Shown piece by piece: positions 5,763 through 13,569 of a DNA stretch of 25,757 nucleotides. The notes below the pieces were generated by a model that was not told the DNA's origin, made no database searches, and worked only from the letters and a program-made list of their open reading frames with translations. Position 1 is the first letter of the stretch; every line of letters begins with the position of its first letter. This DNA comes from an uncultured Collinsella sp. (GTDB lineage Bacteria; Actinomycetota; Coriobacteriia; Coriobacteriales; Coriobacteriaceae), in contig CABRGB010000024.1 in assembly GCA_902470345.1 (NCBI GenBank), positions 1 to 25,757 of the forward strand. The letters are read 5' to 3'. A program made the position numbers and the translations under genes.

Positions 5763-8762
5763 CTATTTCTTAAGAAGGTACGAATAGTTGTCGCGCACAG
5801 CCCTGATGGTCAGGCGGACGGCCTCGGGAAGGCCGGTGTTGACGGCATCGACCGAGACGGTGCGGACCGCGCCGGCGACGCGGACCTTAAAGTGGTCCTC
5901 GTCCACGGCCAGGAAGCCCTCGTTCTCGGAGTTCTCCATGTCCTCCTCGCTCCAGAACAGGGTGAGCTTGTCCTTGTAGGGACGACCCTCCTGGTAGGGG
6001 CAGAACACGGCGCAGTTGCCGCACTCGTTGCACATGCCGTCGACGTGGACGACCTGATGCTTGGCCAGGCCCGGCACCTTAATGGCCACGTTGGCGCGGT
6101 TGGGGCACACGTCGCAGCAGACCTCGCACACCGAGCCGCAGCCCAGGCAGCGGGTCTTGGTGCAGTTGCGCTTGTCGCGGCACAGCGACCCCTTGCGCTC
6201 GTAGCAGGTGTCCTCGCGGCCGGCCTGCTCGTTGCAATCGGCGTACTTGTTAAAGTCCACGCCAGCGATGGCACGGGCGACCTCGGCGGCGTCGGCAATA
6301 GCCTCAACCACGGTGGCAGGACCGCGACGGCAGTCGCCCGCAGCCCAGACGCCCTCAACGCCGGTGGAGGTGGCGGCAAGACGGCCGCGACGGTCGTGCT
6401 CGACGCCCGCAGCGTCGTACAGGCTGGCATCGATGCCCTCGCCCACGGCGCAGATCACTGTGGTGGCAGACAGCTCGACGGTCTCGCCCGTGGCGACGGG
6501 GCTGCGACGGCCGCTTGCATCCGGCTCGCCAAGCTCCATAACATCGCAGGTCAGCACAGCGCCGTTGAGCGCCTTAGGCGCCAGCAGCTCGCAGAACTCA
6601 ACGCCGTCGGCAAGAGCAAGATCGAGCTCTTCCTCGTCGGCGGGCATCTGCTTCTTGGTGCGGCGATACACCAGGCGCACGTTCTTCACACCAGCCAGGC
6701 GCTTGGCCACGCGGGCCGCGTCCATGGCGGTGTTGCCGGCGCCGATGACTACGACGTCCTCGCCCAGCTCGAGCTTCTCGCCCCTCTTGGCGGCCTCGAG
6801 GAACTCCAGCACGTCGAGCTCGGCGCCCTCGCCCAAGCCCGCAGAGCCGGGCATCCAGGCACCGGTGGCCACGACAACGTCGGTAAAGCCCTGAGCCTTG
6901 AGCTCGCCGATGGACTCCACGCGAGCATTAAGTTGCACCTTGGCGCCAAAGGCCAGGCAGAGCTCGGCATCGTGGGAGATATCGTCGCTGGCGATACGGA
7001 ACTCGGGGATCACGTGACGGACCACGCCGCCAAGCGAATCGCGGGCCTCGAAGATGGTGACGGGCACGCCGGCGCGCGTCAGGAAGAACGCCGTCGCCAG
7101 GCCGGCCGGGCCGCCGCCGATAACGGCAACGTTGTGCTCGCCGTCGTTGGCGATGGCCTGGGCGCGCAGCTTGGGCAGCACGGCAGTCAGGGCCTCGCGG
7201 GCGGCCTTGAGCTTGCTGGCGCGAATCTGGGCGCCCTCGGGCTCGTAAAATGCACGTTCGCAGGCGCGGCCGCAGGGATGCGGGCAGATGGTGCCGGTAA
7301 TGAACGGCAGGGCGTTGCGCTCGATGATGATGTTGAGGGCGTCCTCGTAGCGGCCCTCGTCAACAGCCGCCAGGTAGGCGGGAATATCCTGCTGGATGGG
7401 GCAGCTCGTGCGGCACGGCGTGGTAAAACAGTCAGAAAGCGGGCTCTTGCCGGCGACCTTGCGATCGGGCAGCGGGCGCAGCGGCTTCTTGTAGAGCGGG
7501 TTGGTGAGCGAGTCGGTCTGAATCGCGGTCACGGCCTCGAGCGAGACGCCCGCAAACGGCTTGCCATCCAGGTCGGTAAACTCGCCGGCCATTTGGCTAA
7601 AGCGCTCGTAGCCACCGGGCTTGAGCACGTCGGTCGCCAGGGTGACGGGCCAAATGCCGGCATCATACAGGGCGCGGATGTTGTAGACCGTGGCACCACC
7701 GGAGTAGCTGATGCGCAGCTTACCGTCAAACTGCTCGGTAATGCGGCGGGCGGCCTCGATGGTCAGCGAGAACAGCGAACGGCCCGACATGTACATCTCG
7801 GTGGAGGGCAGCTCGTTTCTCGTCACGTCGACGGGGAACGTGTTGGTGAGCTTGACGCCAAACTCCAGGCCACGCTCGGCACACAGGGCGATCAGACGCT
7901 CGAACATAGGCACGGCGTCGGCCCACTGCAGGTCCTCGCGGAAGTGTGTGTCATCGAAGACAATGTAGTCAAAGCCCAGCTCGTTGAGACGCTGACGGGC
8001 AAACTCATAGCCCAGCAGCGTGGGATTGCACTTGATGTAGGTGTTGAGGCCCTTCTCAGTGATCAGATAGGTCGCGATGCGCTCGATCTCGGCCGGCGGG
8101 CAGCCGTGCAGGGTAGACTCGGTGATGGAGTTGGAGACGCGCGCCGGGATGGACTCGACAAACACGGCGTCAACATGCTCAAACTTGTCCAGGTTAGCGA
8201 GCGCCCACGTGCGGCACTCATTCCAAACCTCGGAGCCGCTGGCGTCCTTCATGCCCTCGATGTAGGCGTCGACCTTGGGGCTCTTGATGCCCTCGAGGTC
8301 ATAGCCCACGGACATGTTAAAGACAAAGCCGTCCGGGCTGCCCAGGCCGTACTCGCGAGCGATGAGGTGGCAGGCAAACCATGCCTTCACGTACTCGGCA
8401 AAAGCCTGCGGAACCTCGAGCTCGGTCGACCACTCGCAGTTGTAGCACTCGTCCTGTGCCACAATGCAGGGCTTGTTCACACACTTGGAGAGCTCCTCGC
8501 CGTCCATGACCTGAACGGTCTTGAGCTCAAAGAAGCGGGAGCCGGCCACATAAGAGGCCACGATGTTCTGGGCAAGCTGCGTGTTGGGGCCGGCGGCCGG
8601 GCCAAACGGAGTCTCGATGCGCTCGTCAAAAATGGGAAGCGCTCCCTCCTGGTTGGCCGTGACCATCTTGCGCACGCCAAAGATGGCGCCCTGAGTCTTG
8701 TGCTCCTCGATGATCCAGTTCATCAGCTGCGAAAACGGGATCGGCCTCATGATGTCGCTCAT
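5763..8762 (-). CDS. ygfK: YgfK-type flavo-iron-sulfur oxidoreductase (putative selenate reductase/purine pathway subunit)
   Basis: With the start at ATG 8760-8762 (AGGAG six nt upstream) the protein has 999 residues, close to the family length; a 44-residue upstream extension is open but Arg-rich and unconvincing. Residues 1 to about 430 look like the dihydroorotate dehydrogenase-like barrel of YgfK. A GltD-like module follows, with cysteines 445, 450, 454 and 493, 497, 501, an FAD Rossmann motif VAVIGGGPAGLATA (546-559), a second nucleotide-binding motif VVVIGAGNTAMDAA (671-684) and AAGDC (807-811). The C terminus has a Cys-rich stretch (872-886) and a 4Fe-4S motif CNECGNCAVFCP (911-922). 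The domain order suggests NAD(P)H-linked electron transfer. Historical annotation calls it a selenate reductase subunit; gut-anaerobe ygfK/ssnA/xdh clusters are associated with purine breakdown, which I favour here. Confidence 0.9.
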   Translation of the reverse strand: MSDIMRPIPFSQLMNWIIEEHKTQGAIFGVRKMVTANQEGALPIFDERIETPFGPAAGPNTQLAQNIVASYVAGSRFFELKTVQVMDGEELSKCVNKPCIVAQDECYNCEWSTELEVPQAFAEYVKAWFACHLIAREYGLGSPDGFVFNMSVGYDLEGIKSPKVDAYIEGMKDASGSEVWNECRTWALANLDKFEHVDAVFVESIPARVSNSITESTLHGCPPAEIERIATYLITEKGLNTYIKCNPTLLGYEFARQRLNELGFDYIVFDDTHFREDLQWADAVPMFERLIALCAERGLEFGVKLTNTFPVDVTRNELPSTEMYMSGRSLFSLTIEAARRITEQFDGKLRISYSGGATVYNIRALYDAGIWPVTLATDVLKPGGYERFSQMAGEFTDLDGKPFAGVSLEAVTAIQTDSLTNPLYKKPLRPLPDRKVAGKSPLSDCFTTPCRTSCPIQQDIPAYLAAVDEGRYEDALNIIIERNALPFITGTICPHPCGRACERAFYEPEGAQIRASKLKAAREALTAVLPKLRAQAIANDGEHNVAVIGGGPAGLATAFFLTRAGVPVTIFEARDSLGGVVRHVIPEFRIASDDISHDAELCLAFGAKVQLNARVESIGELKAQGFTDVVVATGAWMPGSAGLGEGAELDVLEFLEAAKRGEKLELGEDVVVIGAGNTAMDAARVAKRLAGVKNVRLVYRRTKKQMPADEEELDLALADGVEFCELLAPKALNGAVLTCDVMELGEPDASGRRSPVATGETVELSATTVICAVGEGIDASLYDAAGVEHDRRGRLAATSTGVEGVWAAGDCRRGPATVVEAIADAAEVARAIAGVDFNKYADCNEQAGREDTCYERKGSLCRDKRNCTKTRCLGCGSVCEVCCDVCPNRANVAIKVPGLAKHQVVHVDGMCNECGNCAVFCPYQEGRPYKDKLTLFWSEEDMENSENEGFLAVDEDHFKVRVAGAVRTVSVDAVNTGLPEAVRLTIRAVRDNYSYLLKK

Positions 8763-8861
8763 AATGAGCTCCTCTCTGTAACGCCCGGCGAGACCGCGCG
8801 GCGGGCGCAAATACGGTGTAGCGCTAGCACAGCGCCGGCGACCCCGCGGAGGCCGCCTATA

Positions 8862-8895
8862 CGTGCGTCGGATGCGGCGAAACATCCGACACACG
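8862..8895. other. Intercistronic stem-loop between ssnA and ygfK
   Basis: GTCGGATG (8867-8874) pairs perfectly with CATCCGAC (8883-8890), extended by CGTG/CACG across one mismatch, giving about 12 bp of stem. There is no T-run on the minus strand, so it is more likely an RNA-stability or processing element than a full terminator. The 149-bp spacer also contains GC-rich CGCCC/GGGCG arms near 8782-8807. Confidence 0.5.
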
Positions 8896-8911
8896 CGAAT
8901 CTACTTGTGAA

Positions 8912-10267
8912 TTAGTAGGCGCGATCGTTGAGCGTGCTCCAGAGCTTCTTGGACTCAGCCATGGTCCACGCGTTGATCTTGTCCTCATCAATGCCAACGA
9001 ACTCGCGATCCTTGTACAGGACGCGGCCGTTGATGATGGTGGTGCGGCAGTTTTTGCCCATCATGCCAAAGAGCATGTGACCGTCGATATTCTCCTCGCT
9101 CAGCGGCGTAAAGGGCTTGTAGTCCATGACGATGACGTCGGCGGCAGCGCCGGGCTCGAGCACACCGAGCTTGCGATCGAAGTACTTGCTGGCCATCTTG
9201 GCGTTGTTCTCGAACAGCATGGTCATGGCCTCACACCAGCCCACGTTGGGCATGGCGGCGTTGTGGCGCTGAATGATCAAGAAGACCTTAAGGCTCTCGA
9301 GCATATCGTGGGTGTAGGCGTCGGTGCCCATGCACACGGGGATGCCGCGGCGGAAGAATTCGAGCACGGGGGCGCAGCCCACGGCGTTTCCCATATTGGA
9401 TTCGGGGTTGTTAACCAGCCAGGTGCCGGACTCCTTGACGATATCCATCTCGGCGGGCGTCACGTGGATGCAGTGGCCCAGCATGGTGTCGGGGCCGAGC
9501 AGGTTGTGTTGCAGCAGGCGCTCGACGGGGCTGATGCCGCCGCGGTTGAGGCGGGAATCCCACACATCGTTCATGCCCTCGCACACGTGGATGTGGAAGC
9601 CGGTCAGACCGTTGTTGGCCTCGGCCATCTTATCCATGGTCTCATCCGACAGCGTAAAGGTGGCGTGACCGCCAAACATTGCGGCGATCATGTGGTTGTC
9701 GTTATCGCGACGCTCCTTGGCGGCCCACTGGGCAAACTCGGCGTTCTCGGCAATAGCCTGATCGCACTTTTCCTGGCCACGGCGGTCGGAAACCTCGTAG
9801 CACAGGCACGAACGCATGCCCAGCTCCTGAGCGGCGTCCTTAATGGTAAAGAGGCTGCCCGGAATCTCGCAGAAGCTCGCGTGGTGATCGAAGATCGTGG
9901 TGACGCCGTCGCGGATGGAATCCAGAATCGTGGCATAGGCGCTGGCCTTGGTGCCGTCGAGCGTCAGGTTGTCGTCAATCTTCCACCACTGCTGCTCAAG
10001 ATTCTCCAGGAAGTTGGTGGGGTTGCAGCCCTTAATGGCAAGGCCGCGGGCCAGACCCGAGTAGATGTGGGTGTGGCAGTTGATAAGTCCGGGCATGATG
10101 AGGTTGCCCTGGGCGTCGACGTACTCGGCATCCGGGTACTTGGCCTTGAGCTCGCGCTCGGGGCCCACTTCGACGATCGTATCTCCGTCAATGGCGACCG
10201 CACCGTTGGGAATAAACGGAGTCTGAGCGTTGCGGGTAAAGACGGAACCGTTAGCGACCAGAAGCAT
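8912..10267 (-). CDS. ssnA: SsnA-type metal-dependent amidohydrolase
   Basis: The start chosen is ATG 10265-10267, with GGGAG six nt upstream, giving 451 residues, close to the usual SsnA length of about 440; a longer start six codons upstream lacks this site. The amidohydrolase metal ligands are visible: HTH (H65, H67) in the NLIMPGLINCHTH segment, H225 and H227 in GFHIHVCEG, H265 in MLGHCIH, and D316 in MGTDAYTHD. The family is related to guanine and chlorohydrolase-type deaminases, and SsnA genes co-occur with ygfK and xanthine dehydrogenase genes. The likely job is hydrolysis or deamination of a purine or purine-derived ring. It is cytoplasmic; no signal peptide is present. The substrate is not proven by the sequence. 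Confidence 0.9.
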   Translation of the reverse strand: MLLVANGSVFTRNAQTPFIPNGAVAIDGDTIVEVGPERELKAKYPDAEYVDAQGNLIMPGLINCHTHIYSGLARGLAIKGCNPTNFLENLEQQWWKIDDNLTLDGTKASAYATILDSIRDGVTTIFDHHASFCEIPGSLFTIKDAAQELGMRSCLCYEVSDRRGQEKCDQAIAENAEFAQWAAKERRDNDNHMIAAMFGGHATFTLSDETMDKMAEANNGLTGFHIHVCEGMNDVWDSRLNRGGISPVERLLQHNLLGPDTMLGHCIHVTPAEMDIVKESGTWLVNNPESNMGNAVGCAPVLEFFRRGIPVCMGTDAYTHDMLESLKVFLIIQRHNAAMPNVGWCEAMTMLFENNAKMASKYFDRKLGVLEPGAAADVIVMDYKPFTPLSEENIDGHMLFGMMGKNCRTTIINGRVLYKDREFVGIDEDKINAWTMAESKKLWSTLNDRAY

Positions 10268-10346
10268 AAATGCTCCCTTCAACATCAGGGGCGGGGTTTG
10301 ACACCTCTGACATGGCGGAAGTGCGAAGCGCCGGCCTACACCGGAA

Positions 10347-10446
10347 ACGGGCCCTCTCCCGTCAACGCTTCACCAAAGGGACAAGCCCTTTGAAGTGCGG
10401 CTTGACGCCGCATGGTGCCGGCGGACGAGGCGATGCGTCCGCCGGC
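10347..10446. other. Run of four stem-loops between the permease and ssnA genes
   Basis: Four consecutive perfect or near-perfect hairpins fill the 196-bp spacer: ACGGG/CCCGT (10347-10362), CAAAGGG/CCCTTTG (10374-10392), TGCGGC/GCCGCA (10396-10412) and an 11-bp GCCGGCGGACG/CGTCCGCCGGC stem (10417-10446). The last lies about 17 nt after the permease stop codon in transcription order. None is followed by a clear T-run on the minus strand. They may stabilise the permease mRNA or reduce read-through into ssnA. Confidence 0.6.
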
Positions 10447-10463
10447 GAATAGCACCGAATTGG

Positions 10464-11858
10464 TTACTTCTTGCTCTCGGGCAGGACCAGATCCACAGCG
10501 GCATCCTTGGCGGCATCGATGTGCTGAGCCACGACCGGCGTCTGCGGAAGGATCAGGTTAAGGACAATGGCCATGATGGCGGTGGGGGTCACGGCGTTGG
10601 AGCCGATGACGGTGGACACCCAGGTAGGCATACCCTCGCCGGCAAGGCAACCACTGGCCATCCAGATACCCAGGCCAAAGACGACGGAGGTACCGACGAT
10701 GGTGGTGGTGCGCTGCGTGAGGCCCTCGCGGGTGAACATGCGCACGCCGTTCATGGTGATGGTGCCAAAGACGCCGACGGTCGCGCCGCCGATGACGGGC
10801 TGCGGGATAGCGGAAAGGATGGCAGAGAGCTGCGGGAACAGACCGGCGATGGCAAAGACGGCCGCGATGATCACAAAGACCCACTTGTTGACGACCTTGT
10901 TGGAGCAGATGATGCCCACGTTCTGGCCAAGGGCGCTGGTGGGAAGACCGCCCAGCAGGCCGCCGACCATAGAGGTGAGGCCCTGAGACACGATAGCGCC
11001 GGAGAGCTCGCGCTCGGTGGGCATACGGTCGATGGAACCAAGGCAGGCAGCGGAGACGTCGCCGATAACCTGGATGGCAACCATGGGGAACACGACAGCG
11101 AGGGTAATGCAGACCTCGGGATCAAACTCGAGCGCGTAGGGCATGAGCTTGGGAAGCGCGAAGACCTGAGCGGTGGCGACGCTGGAGAAGTCGATCATGC
11201 CAAAGGGGATGGAGACGATCATGCCAACGATCATGCCAAAGAACACGGAGCCCAGCTTGAGCGTGCCCTTGCCAAAGTTGGCGAGCGCAAAGACCACGGC
11301 GAAGGTGATAAGAGCGACGCACCAGGCCTGCGGGGTGCCCCACAGCGGCGTGCCCATGCCACCGGCCATGTACTTGACGGCCGTGGGATAGAGAGAGACG
11401 CCAATGGAGAAGATGACCGTACCGGTCACGACGGGCGGGAACAGCCACTTGATCTTGCTGTAGGCCAGACCAAAGAGGACCGCAACGGCGCCGCCGACGA
11501 TCTCGCCGCCCAACAGCGCGCCAAAGCTAAAGCCCGAGGCGCCCATGGCCTGCAGGGCCGGCAGGAACGCGAACGAAACGCCCATGACGATGGGCAGGCC
11601 GCCGCCGATGCGACGGAAGGGAGCGAAGGCCTGAAGGGCCGTGTCGATTGCCGAAAGAATGAGCGCGACCTGGATGATGTCGGTGCTCTGCTGGCTATTA
11701 AAGCCGTAGACGCCGGCCATGATGACAGCCGGGGTGATGATACCGGCAAACGAAGCCAGTACGTGCTGAAGGGCACACGGGATCATTTCCTTAACGGGAG
11801 GCATGCCTTCACGAGTGAACAGGGCTTCAGTGCCGTTCTTAACCGTCTCCTGGGTCAT
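10464..11858 (-). CDS. NCS2/NAT-family purine permease (uracil-xanthine permease type)
   Basis: From the ATG at 11856-11858 the protein has 464 residues and a series of long hydrophobic segments typical of the 14-helix NCS2 fold. The first membrane segment has the conserved LQHVLASFAG with its His, and the family signature appears as GQNVGIICSNK, with the Gln-Asn pair intact. A start further upstream would add an Arg/His-rich tail not seen in the family. It is the first gene of the minus-strand operon and diverges from the YheO-type regulator, so it is probably the importer for the pathway: urate, xanthine or a related purine, driven by the proton gradient. An oddity is AIQVIGD where the family usually has a Glu before xIGD (see findings). 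Substrate choice is inferred from the neighbours. Confidence 0.88.
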   Translation of the reverse strand: MTQETVKNGTEALFTREGMPPVKEMIPCALQHVLASFAGIITPAVIMAGVYGFNSQQSTDIIQVALILSAIDTALQAFAPFRRIGGGLPIVMGVSFAFLPALQAMGASGFSFGALLGGEIVGGAVAVLFGLAYSKIKWLFPPVVTGTVIFSIGVSLYPTAVKYMAGGMGTPLWGTPQAWCVALITFAVVFALANFGKGTLKLGSVFFGMIVGMIVSIPFGMIDFSSVATAQVFALPKLMPYALEFDPEVCITLAVVFPMVAIQVIGDVSAACLGSIDRMPTERELSGAIVSQGLTSMVGGLLGGLPTSALGQNVGIICSNKVVNKWVFVIIAAVFAIAGLFPQLSAILSAIPQPVIGGATVGVFGTITMNGVRMFTREGLTQRTTTIVGTSVVFGLGIWMASGCLAGEGMPTWVSTVIGSNAVTPTAIMAIVLNLILPQTPVVAQHIDAAKDAAVDLVLPESKK

Positions 11859-11945
11859 TTGACCACCAATCCTCGAAATAGTTGTTTTCGCATCTAACGC
11901 TCTATTGTGACGCAGTGCGGGGTTGAGGTTGTGCCTTCGTTGCAT

Positions 11946-11974
11946 ATCGTATTAAAGATGATTCTCATTCTCAA
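11946..11974 (-). promoter_or_regulatory. Predicted sigma-70 type promoter of the permease operon
   Basis: On the minus strand TTGAGA (11969-11974) and TACGAT (11946-11951) are separated by exactly 17 bp. It lies about 90 bp upstream of the permease start, in the divergent intergenic region. Confidence 0.5.
11959..11973. promoter_or_regulatory. Fur-box-like site overlapping the permease promoter
   Basis: The 15-mer TGATTCTCATTCTCA resembles the 7-1-7 Fur consensus (11 of 14 defined positions on the reverse strand) and also reads as a direct repeat of ATTCTC. It covers the -35 and spacer of the predicted permease promoter. The binding protein is unknown; the YheO-type regulator encoded next door is an alternative. 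Confidence 0.3.
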
Positions 11975-11987
11975 TAATAATTTTTTG

Positions 11988-12016
11988 TTATCAGACTATT
12001 CTTCAGCTGAGATAAT
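11988..12016 (+). promoter_or_regulatory. Predicted promoter of the YheO-type regulator
   Basis: TTATCA (11988-11993) and GATAAT (12011-12016) are 17 bp apart on the plus strand. The untranslated leader to the GTG start would be about 190 nt. The rest of the 352-bp divergent region (11859-12210) is AT-rich and holds no gene. Confidence 0.35.
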
Positions 12017-12210
12017 GCATTTCCGCAGGTCAAGAAAGTGTCTGGTCAAAATAACATCTAACTTTTCTTTTGGTCGACCGTTTACCGCCGAATTCCTACC
12101 GCTCGTCTGTATTACGCAATGTACCTGCGAATATACGAGATGAGGAATGGCGTGTTACCATGAGAAAAAATTGTTATGAACATTTCCGATTTCACCCCAA
12201 GGAGTTGCCC

Positions 12211-12867
12211 GTGAACGAGACCGTACGTCGCTTTTTGCCGATGGTCGATTTCCTGGAGCAGATACTCGGCAAAAACAGCGAAATCGTGCTGCACGATTTC
12301 TCGGATCCCGACCACGCCATCGTCGATATTCGCAACGGCATCGTGAGCGGTCGCAAGGTCGGCGGTCCCGCCACCGACCTGGCGCTCAAGATCATGCACG
12401 ACGCCAAGTATCGCGACCTGCCGTTTATTACGGGCTACGAGGGCCGCGGTGCCGGTGGCAAGACATTGGAGTCAGCGACGTACTTTATCCGCGAGAATGA
12501 CGAGATCGTCGGCATGCTCTGCGTCAACACCGACCTCTCGACCGTGCGCTCCATCAACGCCATGGCACAGCAGCTCATGGCGTGCTTCGACGCGGCGCCG
12601 ACGCGCACGGAGCCCGCCTCTATCGAGGTCGAAAGCCTTTCGGAGTCCACACAGGAGCTCATCGACCGCAGCATTGCCGAGCTGCTGAGCGCTCGCGGGC
12701 TGGATGTGGCGTCGCTTGGTCAAATCGACCGCGTGGACGTCATTCGCCACCTCAACGGCAACGGGGTGTTCATGCTCAAGGGTGCCGTGGCCTGCGCCGC
12801 CACCGCGCTGGGCATCTCGGAGCCCAGCGTCTACCGCTACCTGCAAAAAGTCCGCAAGGAAGGCTAA
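12211..12867 (+). CDS. YheO/DauR-type transcriptional regulator (PAS-like plus HTH_22)
   Basis: The start is taken as GTG 12211, which has a strong AAGGAG six nt upstream; this gives 218 residues, the normal family size. An upstream ATG at 12160 has only a poor site. Residues 10 to about 120 match the YheO-like PAS domain (LGKNSEIVLHDFSDPDHAIVD... then GRKVGGPATDLAL and IVGMLCVNTDLS). The C-terminal part matches HTH_22, with ALGISEPSVYRYLQKVRK as the recognition helix region. Members of this family regulate amino acid, nucleotide or redox genes; DauR controls D-arginine use. Divergent placement from the permease and the long shared intergenic region suggest it controls the purine operon and itself. 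Ligand and direction of control are unknown. Confidence 0.85.
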   Translation: MNETVRRFLPMVDFLEQILGKNSEIVLHDFSDPDHAIVDIRNGIVSGRKVGGPATDLALKIMHDAKYRDLPFITGYEGRGAGGKTLESATYFIRENDEIVGMLCVNTDLSTVRSINAMAQQLMACFDAAPTRTEPASIEVESLSESTQELIDRSIAELLSARGLDVASLGQIDRVDVIRHLNGNGVFMLKGAVACAATALGISEPSVYRYLQKVRKEG

Positions 12868-12881
12868 CCCGCTGACTCCTT

Positions 12882-12907
12882 GGGGACGGAGGAAAACGGA
12901 TCATTTT
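12882..12907 (+). repeat. Single copy of the GGGGACGGAGG...CGGATCATTTT repeat
   Basis: This matches one arm of the large inverted repeat at 13570-13641 with a single difference (GGAGGAAAAC against GGAGGGAAAC). It lies just after the regulator stop codon. Confidence 0.7.
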
Positions 12908-12923
12908 TGTCGCATCGCTTGAC

Positions 12924-12961
12924 AAAAGACCCTGCAGTTCACACGCGCTGCAGGGTCTTTT
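12924..12961. terminator. Bidirectional terminator between regulator and ridA
   Basis: AAAAGACCCTGCAG (12924-12937) pairs perfectly with CTGCAGGGTCTTTT (12948-12961) over a 10-nt loop. A-rich and T-rich flanks allow termination on both strands of these convergent genes. Confidence 0.85.
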
Positions 12962-12991
12962 TGCATGTCATGTTTAGTTGTTGCCAACGCC

Positions 12992-13369
12992 TTAGAGAGC
13001 GGCGACGACCTCGATCTCGACCAGACCGCCGGCCGGAAGGGCGGCAACCTGGAAAGCGCTGCGCGCGGGGAACGGAGCCTCGAACTTGGAAGCGTAGATC
13101 TCGTTCACGGCAGCGAAGTCGGCGATGTCGGCCAGGTAGACCGTGGTCTTGACGACATCGGCAAAGGTGGCGCCGGCAGCGGTCAGCAGCGCCTCGACGT
13201 TAGCAAGGGACTGCTTAGCCTGGGCCTCGACGCCCTCGGGCATCTTGCCGGTTGCGGGGTCGATGCCCAGCTGGCCGGACAGGAACACCATGTTGCCGGT
13301 CTGGATGCCGGGGGAATACGGGCCGATGGCTGCGGGTGCGTTATCGGAAGACACGACGGTCTTGCTCAT
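12992..13369 (-). CDS. ridA: RidA-family reactive intermediate deaminase
   Basis: The 125-residue product starts at ATG 13367-13369 after a clear AAGGAGAAAAAC ribosome-binding site; the open frame extends 20 codons upstream but without family similarity. It has the YjgF/RidA signature: APAAIGPYSPGIQTGNMVFLSGQLGIDP near the N terminus, the conserved Arg in FPARSAFQVAALP and the Glu in VEIEVVA. RidA proteins form trimers and hydrolyse 2-aminoacrylate and other imines to ammonia and keto acids in the cytosol, protecting PLP enzymes. It converges on the regulator gene and has its own promoter, so it is not in the purine operon, although imine by-products of deamination would be a reasonable substrate. 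Confidence 0.95.
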   Translation of the reverse strand: MSKTVVSSDNAPAAIGPYSPGIQTGNMVFLSGQLGIDPATGKMPEGVEAQAKQSLANVEALLTAAGATFADVVKTTVYLADIADFAAVNEIYASKFEAPFPARSAFQVAALPAGGLVEIEVVAAL

Positions 13370-13458
13370 GTTTTTCTCCTTACGATCAGATAGAGAGCGT
13401 GAGCGCGGCGTTCGCACCGGGAGGCACAATTCGGTCTGAACACCGCGCTTGATTTGGG

Positions 13459-13487
13459 ATAGTACTCAAGGTTTCCGCGCGATGCAA
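13459..13487 (-). promoter_or_regulatory. Predicted ridA promoter
   Basis: On the minus strand TTGCAT (13482-13487) and TACTAT (13459-13464) are 17 bp apart, about 90 bp upstream of the ridA start. No other recognisable element lies between 13370 and the repeat at 13570. Confidence 0.5.
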
Positions 13488-13569
13488 GATTATTATCACG
13501 TTGCGAGAATAATTTATCGCCCAACGGCGCCTGTCGGCCGCTGAACGGCACGACCGGACGGTGAAGCTC

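Noticed and set aside
2491..5787. A 1098-codon open frame on the plus strand
   Set aside because: It is antisense to the xanthine dehydrogenase and ferredoxin genes and is open only because of GC-rich codon use. The translation is Gly/Ala/His/Val-rich and has no family motifs.
5892..8915. A 1007-codon plus-strand frame
   Set aside because: Antisense shadow of ygfK, with low-complexity composition and no recognisable domain.
10286..10463. Purine riboswitch between the permease and ssnA genes
   Set aside because: The region is highly structured but I do not recognise the conserved core of any known purine or xanthine aptamer. It is recorded only as hairpins.
9077..11897. Two long plus-strand frames opposite ssnA and the permease
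   Set aside because: Shadows of well-supported minus-strand genes; the translations are rich in Gly, Asp and His and match nothing.
12070..12210. Longer N terminus for the YheO-type regulator
   Set aside because: The extra residues lack similarity to the family, and the strong AAGGAG site points to GTG 12211.
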